In this document: in pieces, positions 1 to 48,178 of the stretch
How the letters are laid out: each line of letters starts with the position of its first letter
Position numbering within the stretch: the first letter of the stretch is position 1
DNA from: Nymphaea colorata
Lineage: Eukaryota; Streptophyta; Magnoliopsida; Nymphaeales; Nymphaeaceae
Assembly: GCF_008831285.2 (NCBI RefSeq)
Contig: NC_045149.1
Location: forward strand, 10,754,417-10,818,416
DNA length: 64,000 bases
Reading direction: 5' to 3'
Position numbers and translations under genes: made by a program
The notes under the pieces: generated by a model
The model's database searches: none
What the model saw: only the letters and a program-made list of their open reading frames with translations
What the model was told of the DNA's origin: nothing

Positions 1-690
1 ATGGAACTGGTCTCTTGGGAGCCAAACTAATTGCACTTCCAATGGAACAAAGACATGGATTGGATGTCGATCACGGAGAGCTCATCAAAGATCCTACTCA
101 ATATCGTCATCTTGTTAGAAGATTGATTTATCTCAGCATTATGTGCCTAGACATACAATTTGTGGTACATGTACTAAATCGATTCATGCAACAACCTCAG
201 ATGCCTCATCTACAAGCAGCAGTTTGTGTTATTCGCTATCTCAAGTCAAATCCAGGTCAGGGAATTATGATGAGCAAAGAAAGTAATATGCATTTAAGTG
301 AATTCTGTGACTCAGATTGGGCAACATGTCCAAAGACTCGAAGTTCGATCATAAGATATTGTGTGCTTCTTGGACCAGTTCCTATCTCCTGGAAGACGAA
401 GAAGCAGCAAACAGTTTCTCATTCGTCTACCGAAGTTGAATACCGATTAATGGCGAACGTAGTGTGTGAGATCACTTGGTTGAGAAACCTATTGCATGAC
501 TTAGAAGTAAGACTATCTCACCCGCACACAGTTTTGTGACAAGCAAGCTGCATTCCATGTTACGGCAAATCTAGTTTCCAATGAACTTACATAACACATT
601 GAATTAGATTGTCATGTCATTCGTGAAAAGTTACTATCAAGGAGTTTGTCTGGAATGATTTACAGTCAGGAGTTCGCCTGCTGGGTCAAG
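1..690 (+). mobile_element. decayed Ty1/copia fragment (RNase H end)
   Basis: An open frame (15-539) reads like the end of a copia reverse transcriptase followed by RNase H. It contains a GRLIYL-type block (VRRLIYLSIMCLDIQF), the CDSDWATCPKTRSS motif, and SHSSTEVEYRLMA, the usual copia RNase H signature. After the stop at 539 the match continues in broken frames: DCHVIREKLLS near 610-640 and a YSQEFA block near 660 match the usual C-terminal end of copia Pol. Frame breaks and the missing upstream part show that this is a dead, truncated copy. The 5' part lies outside the window. No LTR was recognised. Confidence 0.85.
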
Positions 691-2732
691 GAAGGTCTTG
701 TTCCCGATCCCTGGCCAACCTGCAGAGAGAATGAAACACGCATTCAAATCCTTTCCGAGTGTGTCAAGGATGCTACCATTGTGGTTTCTGGCCTTTCGTT
801 TGGAGGACACGACAAAGTTATTTCAGATCACAGGCGTCCCCCAAAGAATATTAAGCATCCTGGGACTGACTGTAGATCTTATCAAATATGTTATGGATGG
901 TAGATCAACTCCTTGCGTTACAGGCGTCTTTGAGTTTTTGGGCTGCACTAAATCCCTGCCAAGTAATCCAACAGCTGACATCCTCAATCTACTACGCGGA
1001 TATATAAAGTAATTTTATGGATTGTAAAGCCTTTCATTTTAATGTTTTGTGAGGTCCAGTCTTTTTTTTGGAGTGTGTAAATGAGTTTTTCATCCTACCA
1101 TAAAAAAAAAAAAAGTTGAAGTTTCTACTCGAACCTTCAGCTTTATTAGTACATAGGTTGCTTTTGGTGCTTCGGGTATGTCAATTTGAGCATCAGTAAC
1201 CCCTTTTTCACAGCTTGAGAAAGTTGAAGTCTTGAAGTTTTTTAACAGAAAAATCCATCCCATGCTTCCCCTGCCTCTTCCGTTGTACCAACCCATGCCT
1301 CATCTTTTGCTATTCGTACATATTTTTTTATTATAAGTAAAAGGCCAGATGCCTCTTCCTCAACTAGTTGGCTTGGCCTTGGCCAAATTTGAATCGAATT
1401 GATGGCAAAACAATCTGACACGGACAGTTCAATAGCGCGAAATGTCGACTTTGAACTACTTAATTTTTGAATATTGTTATCACATTTTTAGATAAATTTT
1501 TACATTCTTTCGCATTTATTTTTATAAATAATTTTTTTGAATGTCTGAAGTAGAGACCTAGGGGTTTGCCTTCAACCTCCCATGCAAACGTACGATCAAT
1601 TAATTAACCTGAAACGAACGAAAGAAAGAAAGAAAGGAATTAGGGAATTGTGAGAGGAAAATCAATCGTCACTCTAATCATCCGCAAAAGTCAAAAGTGC
1701 GAACTAACAAAACTAGAAAGCAAACAAAATAAAGGAAATAAACAAACGGACGAGGACGAGAAAACAAAAGGGGAATTTAGGGATAGTCTCATTCAATCAA
1801 TCTTCATCCAAATCTCAAAAATAAAACAAATTAACGTGCCCTTTAAATAGGCTATCTAAGCAATTCAGATCAAACAAATTAACGTGCCCTTTAAATAGGC
1901 TATCTAAGCAATTCAGATCTTGGATACAAATACAATTCTAATTAATCAACAGGTTCAAACACAACTAAACAAAATGAAACGCAAACAAAACTAATAAAAA
2001 GAAGATAGATCTAGTTCATCCGATTCTGTTGGGTCTGCCCTATGCTCAACCAATTCAGTTGAATCGGCAAAATGACCGATTCCCGCAGCTTTGCTGATAT
2101 GCATACCCAGATTTTACTTGGGAAAAAAAAAAAGATGTCACTTTAATGGTTACTATGGACCAGCCTTTTGGAACTTATGCTTTAATTGGAACTGATTAAC
2201 AATCTCTTGGAAATATCCAGTCTCACCTTATGAGGATTCAGGCACCTTCTCACTAGGGATATCTATGAAATTTGATTTGGACCGGACGTACGATCGAACT
2301 GCTTTAAAAAAACTGGATATGAAAAATAATCTATCCGATTTAGAAATCGGATTGATATGGATTTATGCAACGACGTTGATGGAATTCATATTCTTATTTG
2401 AATAAATATCTGACCAGATAATGAACACCAACTTGACTAATATTCATGAAGTGCATTCTCAACAAACCATAATAAGCTTTGGACTTTTTGAAGTCCGACT
2501 AAGATCTGATTTGGAATTTGCATCCAAAAGTTAGATTCATATACGATCCAGATTTTTCGGTTCTTATTAAAAATCAAAATTCGACCTCAAATATTTGAGC
2601 ATGCAATAAATCAAATATGGTACAATAAGACCACCTTTGGTTCAAGTCTGACCGATTGGCATCCTTACTTCCGGCTTGCAACATGGTGGCAGTTCGAGGT
2701 GGGAGACTGCGGGACTTTTTTTTCATTGTTAT

Positions 2733-2736
<4 letters not shown>
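691..2736. other. non-coding, no gene recognised
   Basis: Two overlapping open frames (646-903 and 698-1012) follow the copia fragment, but I recognise no family in either. From about 1013 the sequence is AT-rich with no convincing coding region, RNA gene or element ends. A short exact tandem duplication inside it is listed separately. Confidence 0.5.
1824..1919. repeat. 48-bp exact tandem duplication
   Basis: Two head-to-tail copies of a 48-bp unit start at 1824 and 1872. The unit contains aattaacgtgccctttaaat. I see no differences between the copies, which suggests a recent slippage or duplication event. Confidence 0.9.

Positions 2737-2795
<59 letters not shown>
2737..2795. repeat. (TA)n microsatellite
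   Basis: An uninterrupted TA dinucleotide run of about 59 bp. Confidence 0.97.
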
Positions 2796-2797
<2 letters not shown>

Positions 2798-4843
2798 CAA
2801 GTCTTACCCCCGCCAGACAGGTCGGATTTGGATCCTGCACTTCTTGTTTGGATAAGGTTATGAAACAGCATTCTTTAACGTCATAGTCAGTGGACCGAGC
2901 TCTTCTTGGCACTAGTGGAGGCTGTTTGGAGTGTGCAACAGAGCTAATCCGCTTTATTGCCATAGATGGACTTTTGGACAACCTTCTGAAAGGGACCCCC
3001 CCGCTAATATTGGGGACACAAACCAAGTCCAAGCAAACGGGATAAAGCAACCATATCGCATGGTACCCCACAAAATGTCCCATTTGATCCAGATTTATTA
3101 GAAACAATTAAACATCCATAAGGCCCAACTTTAGGTAAATAAGATTGTACCTAGTCAAATCTGAAATTCACGTTTGCTTGTATTGCATGTCGAAATAGAG
3201 TCGAATTACTAATTGGATCTGCTTTTCTTTGTACCAGATCCAACTAAATGGTTCTGGATTCAAGACACTAATTGGACACTTGAATGGCAAGGTAGTTCAC
3301 GTTTAAGGGATCTGAAGTTCAAATCTTGTTGTTGCAATCATGATTTGGTAAGTTATTTTTTTGAGCTTGAAACGGTGATAAGCACAATGTCTCAATTGAA
3401 CGATAAGTCTATCCAACTCGGGACATAAGTGTATAGTTTTATAGGCTTTATAGTAAAAGCGGTTTATCTACATATAGTGCGTTTACATTTCCTCAAAGTG
3501 CTGTATAAGTATGAAACTCGAACGTTCCAAAGTTAAAAGATACGAAGACAGAAGTGTAAAATGTCCAGATTCAAATTAGTTATGTACCTTTTTAAAGGGC
3601 ACATAACTAATTTTTGAACATGAACCTAATCATGTACTTGGAAAGGAAAAAGAGACGGAAATAAGCAATAAGCTAAAAATGTTTAATATTCAAACGTCAA
3701 TACTAAACTACATTGCCAGTTCATTCTCTTGCAATGATAAGCACAAAAGAACATGTGATAAATATCATTTCTTGGTTATTAAGAAATTTTCTGATCGTTA
3801 AAATTAAAACCTTATGATTAATTACCTTTTAGTGATTATTAAGAGTAGCATAGTTCTACAAGTAGTGAGTGTGGAGACTTAATATTATCAGTTCCCTTCC
3901 TTTGAGCATTACTCTCTTGGGTCACCTAGGCGCCAATACGAGCCTAGACCCCACAAGTAAGAAAAGAGGAAAAAACTTCGAGATTCACTCAACGAGTAAT
4001 ACCCATCGTAATCACTCAATAATTAATACCATAAACAATGTCTCGGAGTTTTAAACAATGAGGTTTTATCTTATATATAATACTGCGAGCTTGAAAAAAA
4101 GAGAAAAAAAAACAGTAAATTTTTAAAAATTTAAAAAAACTAAAAATGAAGAAAAAATAAAATAAGTAAGAAACTAATAACACAAACATCACAAGATAAG
4201 TATATTTACAACAAATAAAAAATAGAAAATAAAAAAAATTGTTTGGCATTAAAAAACTGAAAAAATGAAAAAAGGAAAAAAACACGTTAAAAATACATTT
4301 TTTTATTTTTTAAAGTTTTTTTTTCAAAAAAAATTGTTTTTTAAGATTTAAACGGCCATTTAATTTATGCATTTTTTTCAAAAAAACACATTTTATGTGA
4401 CTATGATTATTACGTACATATATGGACATAGTTTTATTTTTGCTGAGATAAAAGGTAGTCGAATTTGTTTAAGAGAAAATCTATCGTGCCTGTATTTAGT
4501 TAGCGGTTAGATGACACATTTACAAAAATTGATTTTTCTCAAAATTAGTTTTTGAAAAAGTAGTTTTTTTATTAGTTCTGAAAAAAAAAAGTTTGTATGC
4601 TGGGGTAATAGGACCAAAATATATATTTTTATAAATAACCTCTGAGATCTTAAGTTATAGACTTTCTTTTGAAAAATAGGTTTTGCCAGAAATAAGTTAT
4701 CATAAAACCTCCCAAACACTTATTTTTTTAATAAAATTAATTTTTGATGTCATCCAAATACATCTGAAATGACATTTTGGAAGCAAAACCATTTTTCTAC
4801 CTCAAAAAAATTGATTGTAGAGTATCATCCAAACACCATCGTT
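2796..4843. other. AT-rich intergenic DNA, nothing recognised
   Basis: Poly-A/T-rich sequence, strongest at 4080-4340 and 4500-4760. No coding homology or RNA gene was seen, and I could pair no element ends here. Confidence 0.5.
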
Positions 4844-4975
4844 TTTAAATGTTTAATGAACAAAAATTAAAATATCTTCCGTGAATTTAATAAAACTTTG
4901 CACCACTTTTAATGTTTGATGAAAAAAAATTAAAATATGTTCCGTGAGTTTTAGTAAGCTTCGCACCATTTTTGT
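4844..4975. repeat. diverged tandem duplication upstream of the demethylase promoter
   Basis: Two imperfect copies of a unit of about 63 bp lie head to tail. Both contain a TTAAAATAT-TTCCGTGA core followed by a TTTGCACCA- or TTCGCACCA-like end. They sit some 200 bp before the likely transcribed region. Confidence 0.7.
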
Positions 4976-5260
4976 GGAGAGTGAAAACGTTCAACGTCTT
5001 TGCCTGGTCGAGGAGATTCCCAAACGGCTCTCCTACCGCACCGCAGCCAAGGTCACAGTGGCGAGACGTGAAGTCGAGGGGCCAAACGTTGGGCGCCCAT
5101 AATAAGGCCCAGCACGTCTCCCCTCCTCTTCCCCCCAACACGCACACACACTCTCGATCTCTATACCGTTGAACTCAACTTCACGGGCCTTGAGAGAGAG
5201 AGAGAGTACGGGTCGGGTTCAAGAGGGTAATTTTCATCTGAAGGGGGATAAACCCCACCA
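4976..5260 (+). promoter_or_regulatory. probable promoter and start of 5' UTR of the JmjC gene
   Basis: The base composition changes sharply from AT-rich to GC-richer sequence. A GGCCCA (site II/TCP-type) word occurs at about 5106-5111, a weak TATA-like ctctatacc at about 5158-5166, and a GA run at 5192-5206 of the kind bound by GAGA/BPC factors. The exact start of transcription cannot be read from sequence; this is inferred from position and motifs. Confidence 0.4.
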
Positions 5261-5552
5261 CTGTACATCTATCTCTCCCTCGCTTTTCTTCCAGCAACTG
5301 ACGAAAAATTTTAGTTATTCTCCTTTTCTTTGCTCTCTCAACGCTCCGACTCTTCTTCGTTCGTTGTCTTGCTCACAACTCGGGAGAAAAGGAGAAAGAG
5401 GAAGAAGTTGTAGGAGGAGAAGAAGAAGAAAGGGAAAAGAGGGTTATCCACTGAAGATAGCACCAGGTCTTTTTTTCCCATTTGCTTGTCCTTGCTGTAT
5501 CTTTCATATCTTTGGGTTGTATATTGTGCATTCAGTGCTTAAGGTTTTGGGT

Positions 5553-5666
5553 ATGCGAGAAATCTTGCTGAAATTGGAAGCTTTGGGTAGTTGCTTGCTA
5601 TGGGTCTTCGCTGAAACTTTAGTTTTATGGAGGTTCAGTTCATTTTCTTTGTTCTTGGTTCTGTAA
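5553..5666 (+). other. upstream ORF, 37 codons, in the 5' leader
   Basis: An ATG at 5553 opens a 37-codon frame (MREILLKLEALG...) ending at TAA 5664-5666, 32 bp before the main start. It would lower translation of the main ORF if it is in the mRNA. The ATG lies inside a GTATGC word that could also be a splice donor, with AG sites near 5688, so a 5' UTR intron removing the uORF is possible. Confidence 0.45.
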
Positions 5667-5698
5667 AGCTTGTTTTTTGAGGTGCTAGCCCCCATGAA

Positions 5699-41471
<35,773 letters not shown>

Positions 41472-41660
41472 ATCTTGATCTCTTACCAATTGTGACATTA
41501 GCTGGTATAGGCGCCATTGCTGGCTCCTATTTGGGTGCTTTTATATTTTTTCATCTGCAGAAGAGAGGAAATATCTTGTCTGCAGATTGTACTACATCAA
41601 ATTGGGATCCTAAATCTCAAGAAAGCATTCTAGTCTTGTCATGATAATCGTCTTCGAATG
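41472..41660 (+). other. probable 3' UTR of the ELF6-like gene
   Basis: Follows the stop codon directly. I see no canonical AATAAA here, so the cleavage site cannot be placed. Confidence 0.4.
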
Positions 41661-42107
41661 TGGAGGATTTGTGATCTCTCTCTTACACGCGCCCAATCTG
41701 TAGAGGTTAAGTTGACGTTTGAAAAACATGTTGCAAATCAGGTTCTAAAATGGGAAAATCTCAAAATCAGACATTCCAGTCTAGTTGTAACTTTTCACAC
41801 TTTCAATAGCACCACATCCAGTAGAATAAGAAACGGACTTTCATGTAAAACAATTTTTACGAAACACAGTTGCATAAATATGCCAGTTAGATTTAATTCA
41901 GGTGCTTACACACGTCTAATCTTAATGAAAATTCATCGTAATTTAATTTAGCAAATGGAATTTGACAGTCAAATCCAAAGTTGCAAGCATATCCGTGAAT
42001 ACTAAAGTTCATTTTCCAAATTTGTCTGAAAGTGAAAAGCGAGCCCACTTACGTCAACATTTACCAGCACACTGAGACAGACTCGGATTATACGTACATA
42101 GGGTTTG
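41661..42107. other. intergenic, nothing recognised
   Basis: No coding homology, element ends or RNA gene seen. Confidence 0.5.
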
Positions 42108-42142
42108 TGGATTTCTCCATCTGTGTTTCGATGGAGAAATCC
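42108..42142. repeat. hairpin, dispersed repeat copy B
   Basis: TGGATTTCTCCA and TGGAGAAATCC pair over 11 bases around a 12-base loop. It matches copy A in intron 4 (21456-21490). A CT/AT microsatellite follows at 42273. Confidence 0.75.
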
Positions 42143-42272
42143 TTTGGCTTCCCACAATACACATTCGGATACAATGCATCAAGTGCCTTATTTAATCGCA
42201 TCCATCCAATCTATTGTATGGAGTGACATGATTGGGCAGATCTCAGGATCACTAGAGTCTGTCAGCCCTCTT

Positions 42273-42362
<90 letters not shown>
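42273..42362. repeat. (TC)n-(AT)n microsatellite
   Basis: A TC run followed by an AT run of about 74 bp. Confidence 0.97.
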
Positions 42363-42364
<2 letters not shown>

Positions 42365-42952
42365 AGATCACATATTTCCTATGCCTCAGAGGTCATTTAA
42401 CAATAGGAATAACAGTAAATTGTTTCACAATTGTGTTTAAGAAATTAGGGCAGATTCATGTAACAGTTTCGTACTGTTTCTATTATCAAATGTTCCCTTA
42501 GTATTTTAAGATCTTTTTTTTTATCAAATCTAATACACATTTACTATTTAGACAAAAATAGAAGAATAACAATGAAAACATTTTTCATACAATGTTCAGA
42601 TTGGATTTTATGATTTTGGGGAAGCTAAGAGAGATATTTGTTAGATCCTTGTAAAATCTGATCAATATGATACGACTTTTGTTATTTTTATTGGATTCTA
42701 TAATTCATGAATATTTTGATTTCATCTAGAGGCATGAAATCACCCGCTAGACATGTTAAGGAATAATTTTAACCCTTAATATTTTTCAAATGAGTAGTTG
42801 AGAGAAAAACAAGGAGAAGAAGAAGATGACACTCTTATCTTATATTAGTTGACAAACTTGTCTGATTGTTATTTGCTCATTCATTGGTTTGAAAAAGATC
42901 AAGAACTGAGATTGGTTGTTATCTGTCCAGCATCTTAATGTCTAGCACCTAG

Positions 42953-42958
<6 letters not shown>

Positions 42959-43012
<54 letters not shown>

Positions 43013-43080
43013 GAGATATATATATGTATGTATGTATATATATATATATGTATGTATGTATGTATGTATATATATATATA
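42959..43080. repeat. (TA)n/(TATG)n microsatellite
   Basis: TA runs with interspersed TATG tetranucleotides. The following bases (gattggtaggtatcagacc) resemble one end of the MITE at 53479-53864. Confidence 0.96.
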
Positions 43081-45787
43081 GTGATTGGTAGGTATCAGAC
43101 CACTTGGGTAAAACCAGACCTCTTAACAAAATATGAAACTTTTAATGTGTTTATAAACATTAATTGGGAGGTGGGGTCCGGAGGATGGCCGGTGGAGGTA
43201 TGGCCTTTCAAAAGCGTTGGATTGTGGCAGTTGATAGTTAGTGAGCAGCAACGTCGGTCAACAAGAGTCGCACCTATACTTGGACGAACAAGCCCACAAT
43301 CTGCATAGGTTTCCTTTCTATGGGTTGAATTCTTCTGAAACAACCACAACATGCTCAAGAAGGTGTGGCGCACATGCGGAAGGCGCCCACACGGCATGGG
43401 CCCTATAACGCATTGTATCAGCTAAGCTTGCTTAGACCCATATGCTAGGGTGTAGTCATTAATTGGTCCCTTCATTAAGTCGCCATAGTTCAAATCAGAA
43501 GTGGTAAGATAAAGAAGGAACAAGCCTAAGAGATCCACGAGGAGGGACTTGTGGTTAGAGAACACCCAAAATTTTCCACTTTAATTATACTCTGTCTTCT
43601 GGCCACCCACCTTCATGTTTTATAATGTCTTCAACCAGTTTTCAAACTGTTTCTGAATCGATTTTGAATAATTTTCCCAATGATTTTCAAGTATTTTTCA
43701 ACTTGTGTTGGTTCCTTCACCCGTAAATGTGGATCCATGCCACCTAGTTTAGGAATACTTAGATTGTATAAAACCACCATTTTGCCAGCATCTAATCAAT
43801 TTTTACCACTTCACCTTCATTTCCTAGTGAAACCCGAAAAACTATCATATTGAGTCAAATTCTCCTTCGATTAGGCATTCTCCAGGTAAAATCCAACTAT
43901 TTTGATAAAAGCCTCAATTTGTTGATGTCCTCAGCTTAATTGATCCAAAATATCTCTATTAATTTCTAGGAGATGTACTCAATTTTGGCCGAATTCTACT
44001 AATATACTTTTAACAGACCCTAGGATATGTTCATCCCAAAAATTTGTTTAACTTTAGTGGCTTATACCGTACAACCTATCCTAACTAGTTTAATTTTTTT
44101 GGATCGATCAAATTGAGCTAAAATAAGCTGTATTTAAGATCGGCTCAATTTAATAGTTAATTTCCTAGTAAGTATAAGTTTTGTTTTTTGGTTTCTTTGT
44201 TTTTGCTTCTGTTCATTCTTTTTGGACATAAAACTTTTTTGCAAGAAACTCAGGGAGTAATCCTCCCAGCAACTTTCCATTGGAAGATCTGAGTTCTCTA
44301 TTCACACCTTTCAAACATTTCCCATTGCAGGCTGTTTTCTGCACAAGTCTTCTACAAAACTTTAATTCCCGCCTTAGGTTTCTGACAATATTGTTTAAGT
44401 TATAGAACATGATTCTGCATTTTATTAATCGGGATTGCTAGGTTGACATGTTTTAGACATTATCTACCAAATTTGATATAATTCCAAATACATTTAGCAG
44501 GTCATTAAGGTCCTTAGTTGCCATCTGTTCTGTTTCTGTTTCTGCAGTAGTCTTCTCCATTTTATTGAAACTTTTCATGTTCTATGCACAATGGGAGAGT
44601 TACTGTACTTTATTGATTGAGATTGACTTTTTCATTTGTCTAATACCCTACACCAGTATTTTTTTCAAAACCAGGGTCACTAGACGTCCTTTTACTACCA
44701 AAACATAGCATTTTTTCCTACAATATTCAGTTTCTGTATCCTGCAGAAAACCAGAATTGTAGGTTGAATTTGCAGAAGCCATAGCCCTCAGTCCTGGGCA
44801 TAATCTAGGTAACCATAGAAAGTTTTAGGATGTCCACTAGCATCCCACCAAATCTCGTGAGAGTATGAATCTGTTTGGCTGTCTCTTTACCCATCATAGC
44901 AGAACCAGCTTTCTGCAATTTTTATTTCTGCTTTTGCAGTGAACCAGAATTTTGCAGAACATAGGAAACCTCCAACTCCAGTCTTAAGATTCATTTTCCA
45001 TTATTTAGATGTCATTGGAAAGCTCAGGATGTCTATTTGCCAATCTTAAAATTTCAAACCCATCCGAGCTCGTTTGATAGGTATATGACTCGAAATTCCA
45101 CATTCTGTTTTCTGCAATCTTTAAATTTCAGGATTTCCAAAAATCTGGAGCCTATATAAACTTTTCGGTTTGCTCTTTCTCTCCTTATGGCTTCAATCTG
45201 AGTTTTACCACTTGGAGTCTACCCTAGGCAGGGGCGGAGGCAGGTGTGGGATATCTGTGGGCAATTTCCCATAAAACTCCAATATCCTTCTTAGTTTTAT
45301 TTGATATTTTTGAGAAAATTTTCTCATTACTTTTTTATGCTTCTTAAAAATTTGAAATTCCCTTAGCCAGAATTTTTTCTCTCTGATTTTGACTCTAGGA
45401 TATGTATAAGATCCATTTCCCAAATTTTACACCTCTTTCACTGGAGTTTTGCTCTATTTAATGGGACTTAATTTGTAAACAAAAAAAAAACCCCTAGAAA
45501 ATGCCAGGGAATTGAAACCAGGTTTCAAAAAGTATATTACAAGCTCAATGAAGTTAGAAATTGGACATACCTACAAGGCAAGATGTTACTGTGATGATCA
45601 TTGTGAACGACAAAATGTCTACATAAGACATAAGGTGTCTTCTTCTCTAAGATGATAAGATTGTTTAACATTTCCTTATCATAAGTAAACAATGGCTTCA
45701 CTCAAAAAGTTAGGGATTTACTTATGCATCCTATGAGATGATCATCCTGGCTCAACATTGTTCCAATATCCATATGACTAACATTGG
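43081..45787. other. intergenic; isolated element ends only
   Basis: At 43083-43130 there is a MITE-end-like GGTAGGTATCAGACCACTTG. At about 45229 there is CAGGGGCGGAGGCAGG, a word typical of one end of some plant hAT elements, without a partner nearby. The remainder, including 44170-45200 with repeated TTCTGCA..CCAGAA words, is unassigned. Confidence 0.45.
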
Positions 45788-46849
45788 CCTCTATCTAGGG
45801 GTGAACAAGAGCCGTGTCAAAACCAAGTTCAGGCAGCTGAACTCGTCTCGATTGATCTCGAGCTTGAGATCGGCTTGAGCTCGAGAATAACTCAACAGAA
45901 GCAGCTTGAGCTCAACTTGGCAGTTACATGTCGAGCTCAACTCGATTAAGTTTCGACAAACTCGTTTGAATATATAGACTATTACTTTGCCATAAATCAA
46001 ATTCTACTCGATTAAGGTTCCACAAACTCGGATAAGCTTATGTAAAAACTTACATCATTAATTTATGTCAATATACTATCATAGTTGACATATCGTGTTG
46101 ATCAAGCCTTTATAAAAATATGTGCACTTTCTTTTGGCTCGACTTTGCAATTAGATATATATGATATATCATTAGTAAGAGGACAGCTTAACATTGAAAA
46201 AGTAGTGGAATCAACTGAGGCAATAGACACTGGTCGACCTTTTCTTTTGGATCATTCTATTACAAAATTTGAGGCTAAAAGTAGTTTGCTTGCATGAATT
46301 TATAGTGCAGTCATCAAGCTAGAATATTATAATCTCAATCACCATTAAATTAGAACTCTATATTGTGGCTCAGTGAAACAAACTGTCTATAGAATAATAT
46401 GAATTGAGTGAGAAAAGAAGGTAGCATATAGGTATATTATATGCTCATGCAACAATACTAGCAGTGGGAGAATCAGAAAACCAATACCAAATTAAAAACA
46501 AAAAATTAACGCAGTTATTATTTTAACAGTATATAACATAAGAACTAATCAATAAAATGACTCTAATTATAGCAAATAAATATTTTTTGTGCATATGATA
46601 TTTGCAATTACCACCATTGCCATTATCAATTCAGATAACTAAGATCAAAGACTTCCATCGATTAGGTAGTCTTCGTTACCATTCACAAAAACATACTTCA
46701 AAATGATGCATTACGTGCAACATTGTCAAATACTATTTCCTTCACAGTGGATAACATCATAGCAACATGAGATCAACAACATATGCATCATTCAAACGAT
46801 TTCCAACAAGAACAACAGTTGATGCTATCAAGCCTCTATGCTGAGTTTG

Positions 46850-47940
46850 CAAGCATGCAAACTATGGTTCCCATTAACTAAATATACTCTTTTGAATATA
46901 TCTAGTTTGTGAAAACATGATAATAAGTTTTCAAATTAAAGATCTCTTGCACAAACAAAGCATGGAGCAACAAGTATGAAACCTACAAAACATTGTGGTT
47001 GCCAAAATTTTGATGTCCATTGCTCTTATAAGTTATGTCTTCATGAGACCTACAAAACAATGTAACAAATCATGATCACAATAGCTGATGAAATTGTGAG
47101 TTACTGGCATATAAAACATGTACAAGAAAAATGAAAGGGCTCAGCGAAATTAAGATGAATAGACTAAAGATGAAAAGCCTAACTCTACTGGCTACAATTT
47201 TTCATACATATATATAAAAGTAATGAAATTAATTCCACTGAAAAGAGAGCAGCTGCAAGCCTGCAAACTATGGTTCTCATTAACAAAATGAATCCATTTG
47301 GATATCTCTAGCCTCTGAAAACATGATAACATGCTTCCAAATTAAAGATCTATATCACAAACAAAGCATGATGCAACAAGTATGAGACTCACAAAAGAAT
47401 GTGGTTGCTAAAATTTTGATGTCCATTGCTCTTACAAGTTATGTTTTCATGAGACCTACAAAACAATGTAACAAAACATAATCACAATAGCTGATGAAAC
47501 TAAGAATTACTAGCATATAAAACATGTACAAGAAAAATGAAAAAGCTAAGCCAAATAAACATGAATAGACTAAAGATGAATAACCTAACTCTGCTGAACA
47601 CAATTTTTCATATATATATATAGAAAGTAATGAAATTGACACTCTTGACAAGAGGGCAGCTGTAAACTCACTTTGTGGTTGCCCTTGAGAGCATCTACGA
47701 GTCTGCAAACTATGGTTTCCATTAACAAATGAACCCATTTGAATATCTCTAGCTTCTGAAAACATTATAACAAGTTTCCAAATTAAAAGTTTCTTTCACA
47801 AACAAATCATGGTGCAACAAGTATGATACCTACAAAACGATGTGGTTGCCAAAATTTTTTTGTCAATTGCTCTTACACATTATGTCTTCATGAGACCTAC
47901 AAAACAATGTAACAAATCATAATAACAATAGCTAATAATT
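46850..47940. repeat. tandem array of a 405-440-bp unit, about 2.6 copies
   Basis: The anchor GCAAACTATGGTT recurs at about 46857, 47263 and 47705. Each copy then shows the same order of words, among them GATGTCCATTGCTCTTA and ATGAGACCTACAAAACAATG. Copies have diverged by point changes and small indels. The third copy is partial. Confidence 0.88.
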
Positions 47941-48178
47941 ATACCATATTATTTCGAGAATGTAGACAACATAATAAACATACCAAAAATGAATTATAAG
48001 ATTAGCTTGAATCATTTTAATGATATATATTCACTTGATTCATCTTCAACCTGAAAGAAATACATATAGTCAATTAACAAATGATTCATAAAATATTTAA
48101 TGAATATAATTTCTTCAAGACATACTTACTTTTAGTAACACTTCATGCATTGGATCAGCATCATTCTTTACTCAATCA

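Noticed and set aside
698-1012. 104-codon open frame after the copia fragment
   Set aside because: I looked for a captured gene exon but recognised no domain; the overlapping frame is equally open, so coding is not supported.
2736-3107. Minus-strand 123-codon open frame
   Set aside because: It runs through the (TA)n array as YIYIYI and matches no family; an artefact of low complexity.
5169-5666. 165-codon open frame before the demethylase start
   Set aside because: It has no ATG at its start, is in the leader region, and shows simple purine-rich composition. Only its 37-codon ATG-initiated end is kept, as a uORF.
44170-45200. Stretch with repeated TTCTGCA and CCAGAA words as a gene or element
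   Set aside because: No frame, ends or domain could be supported.
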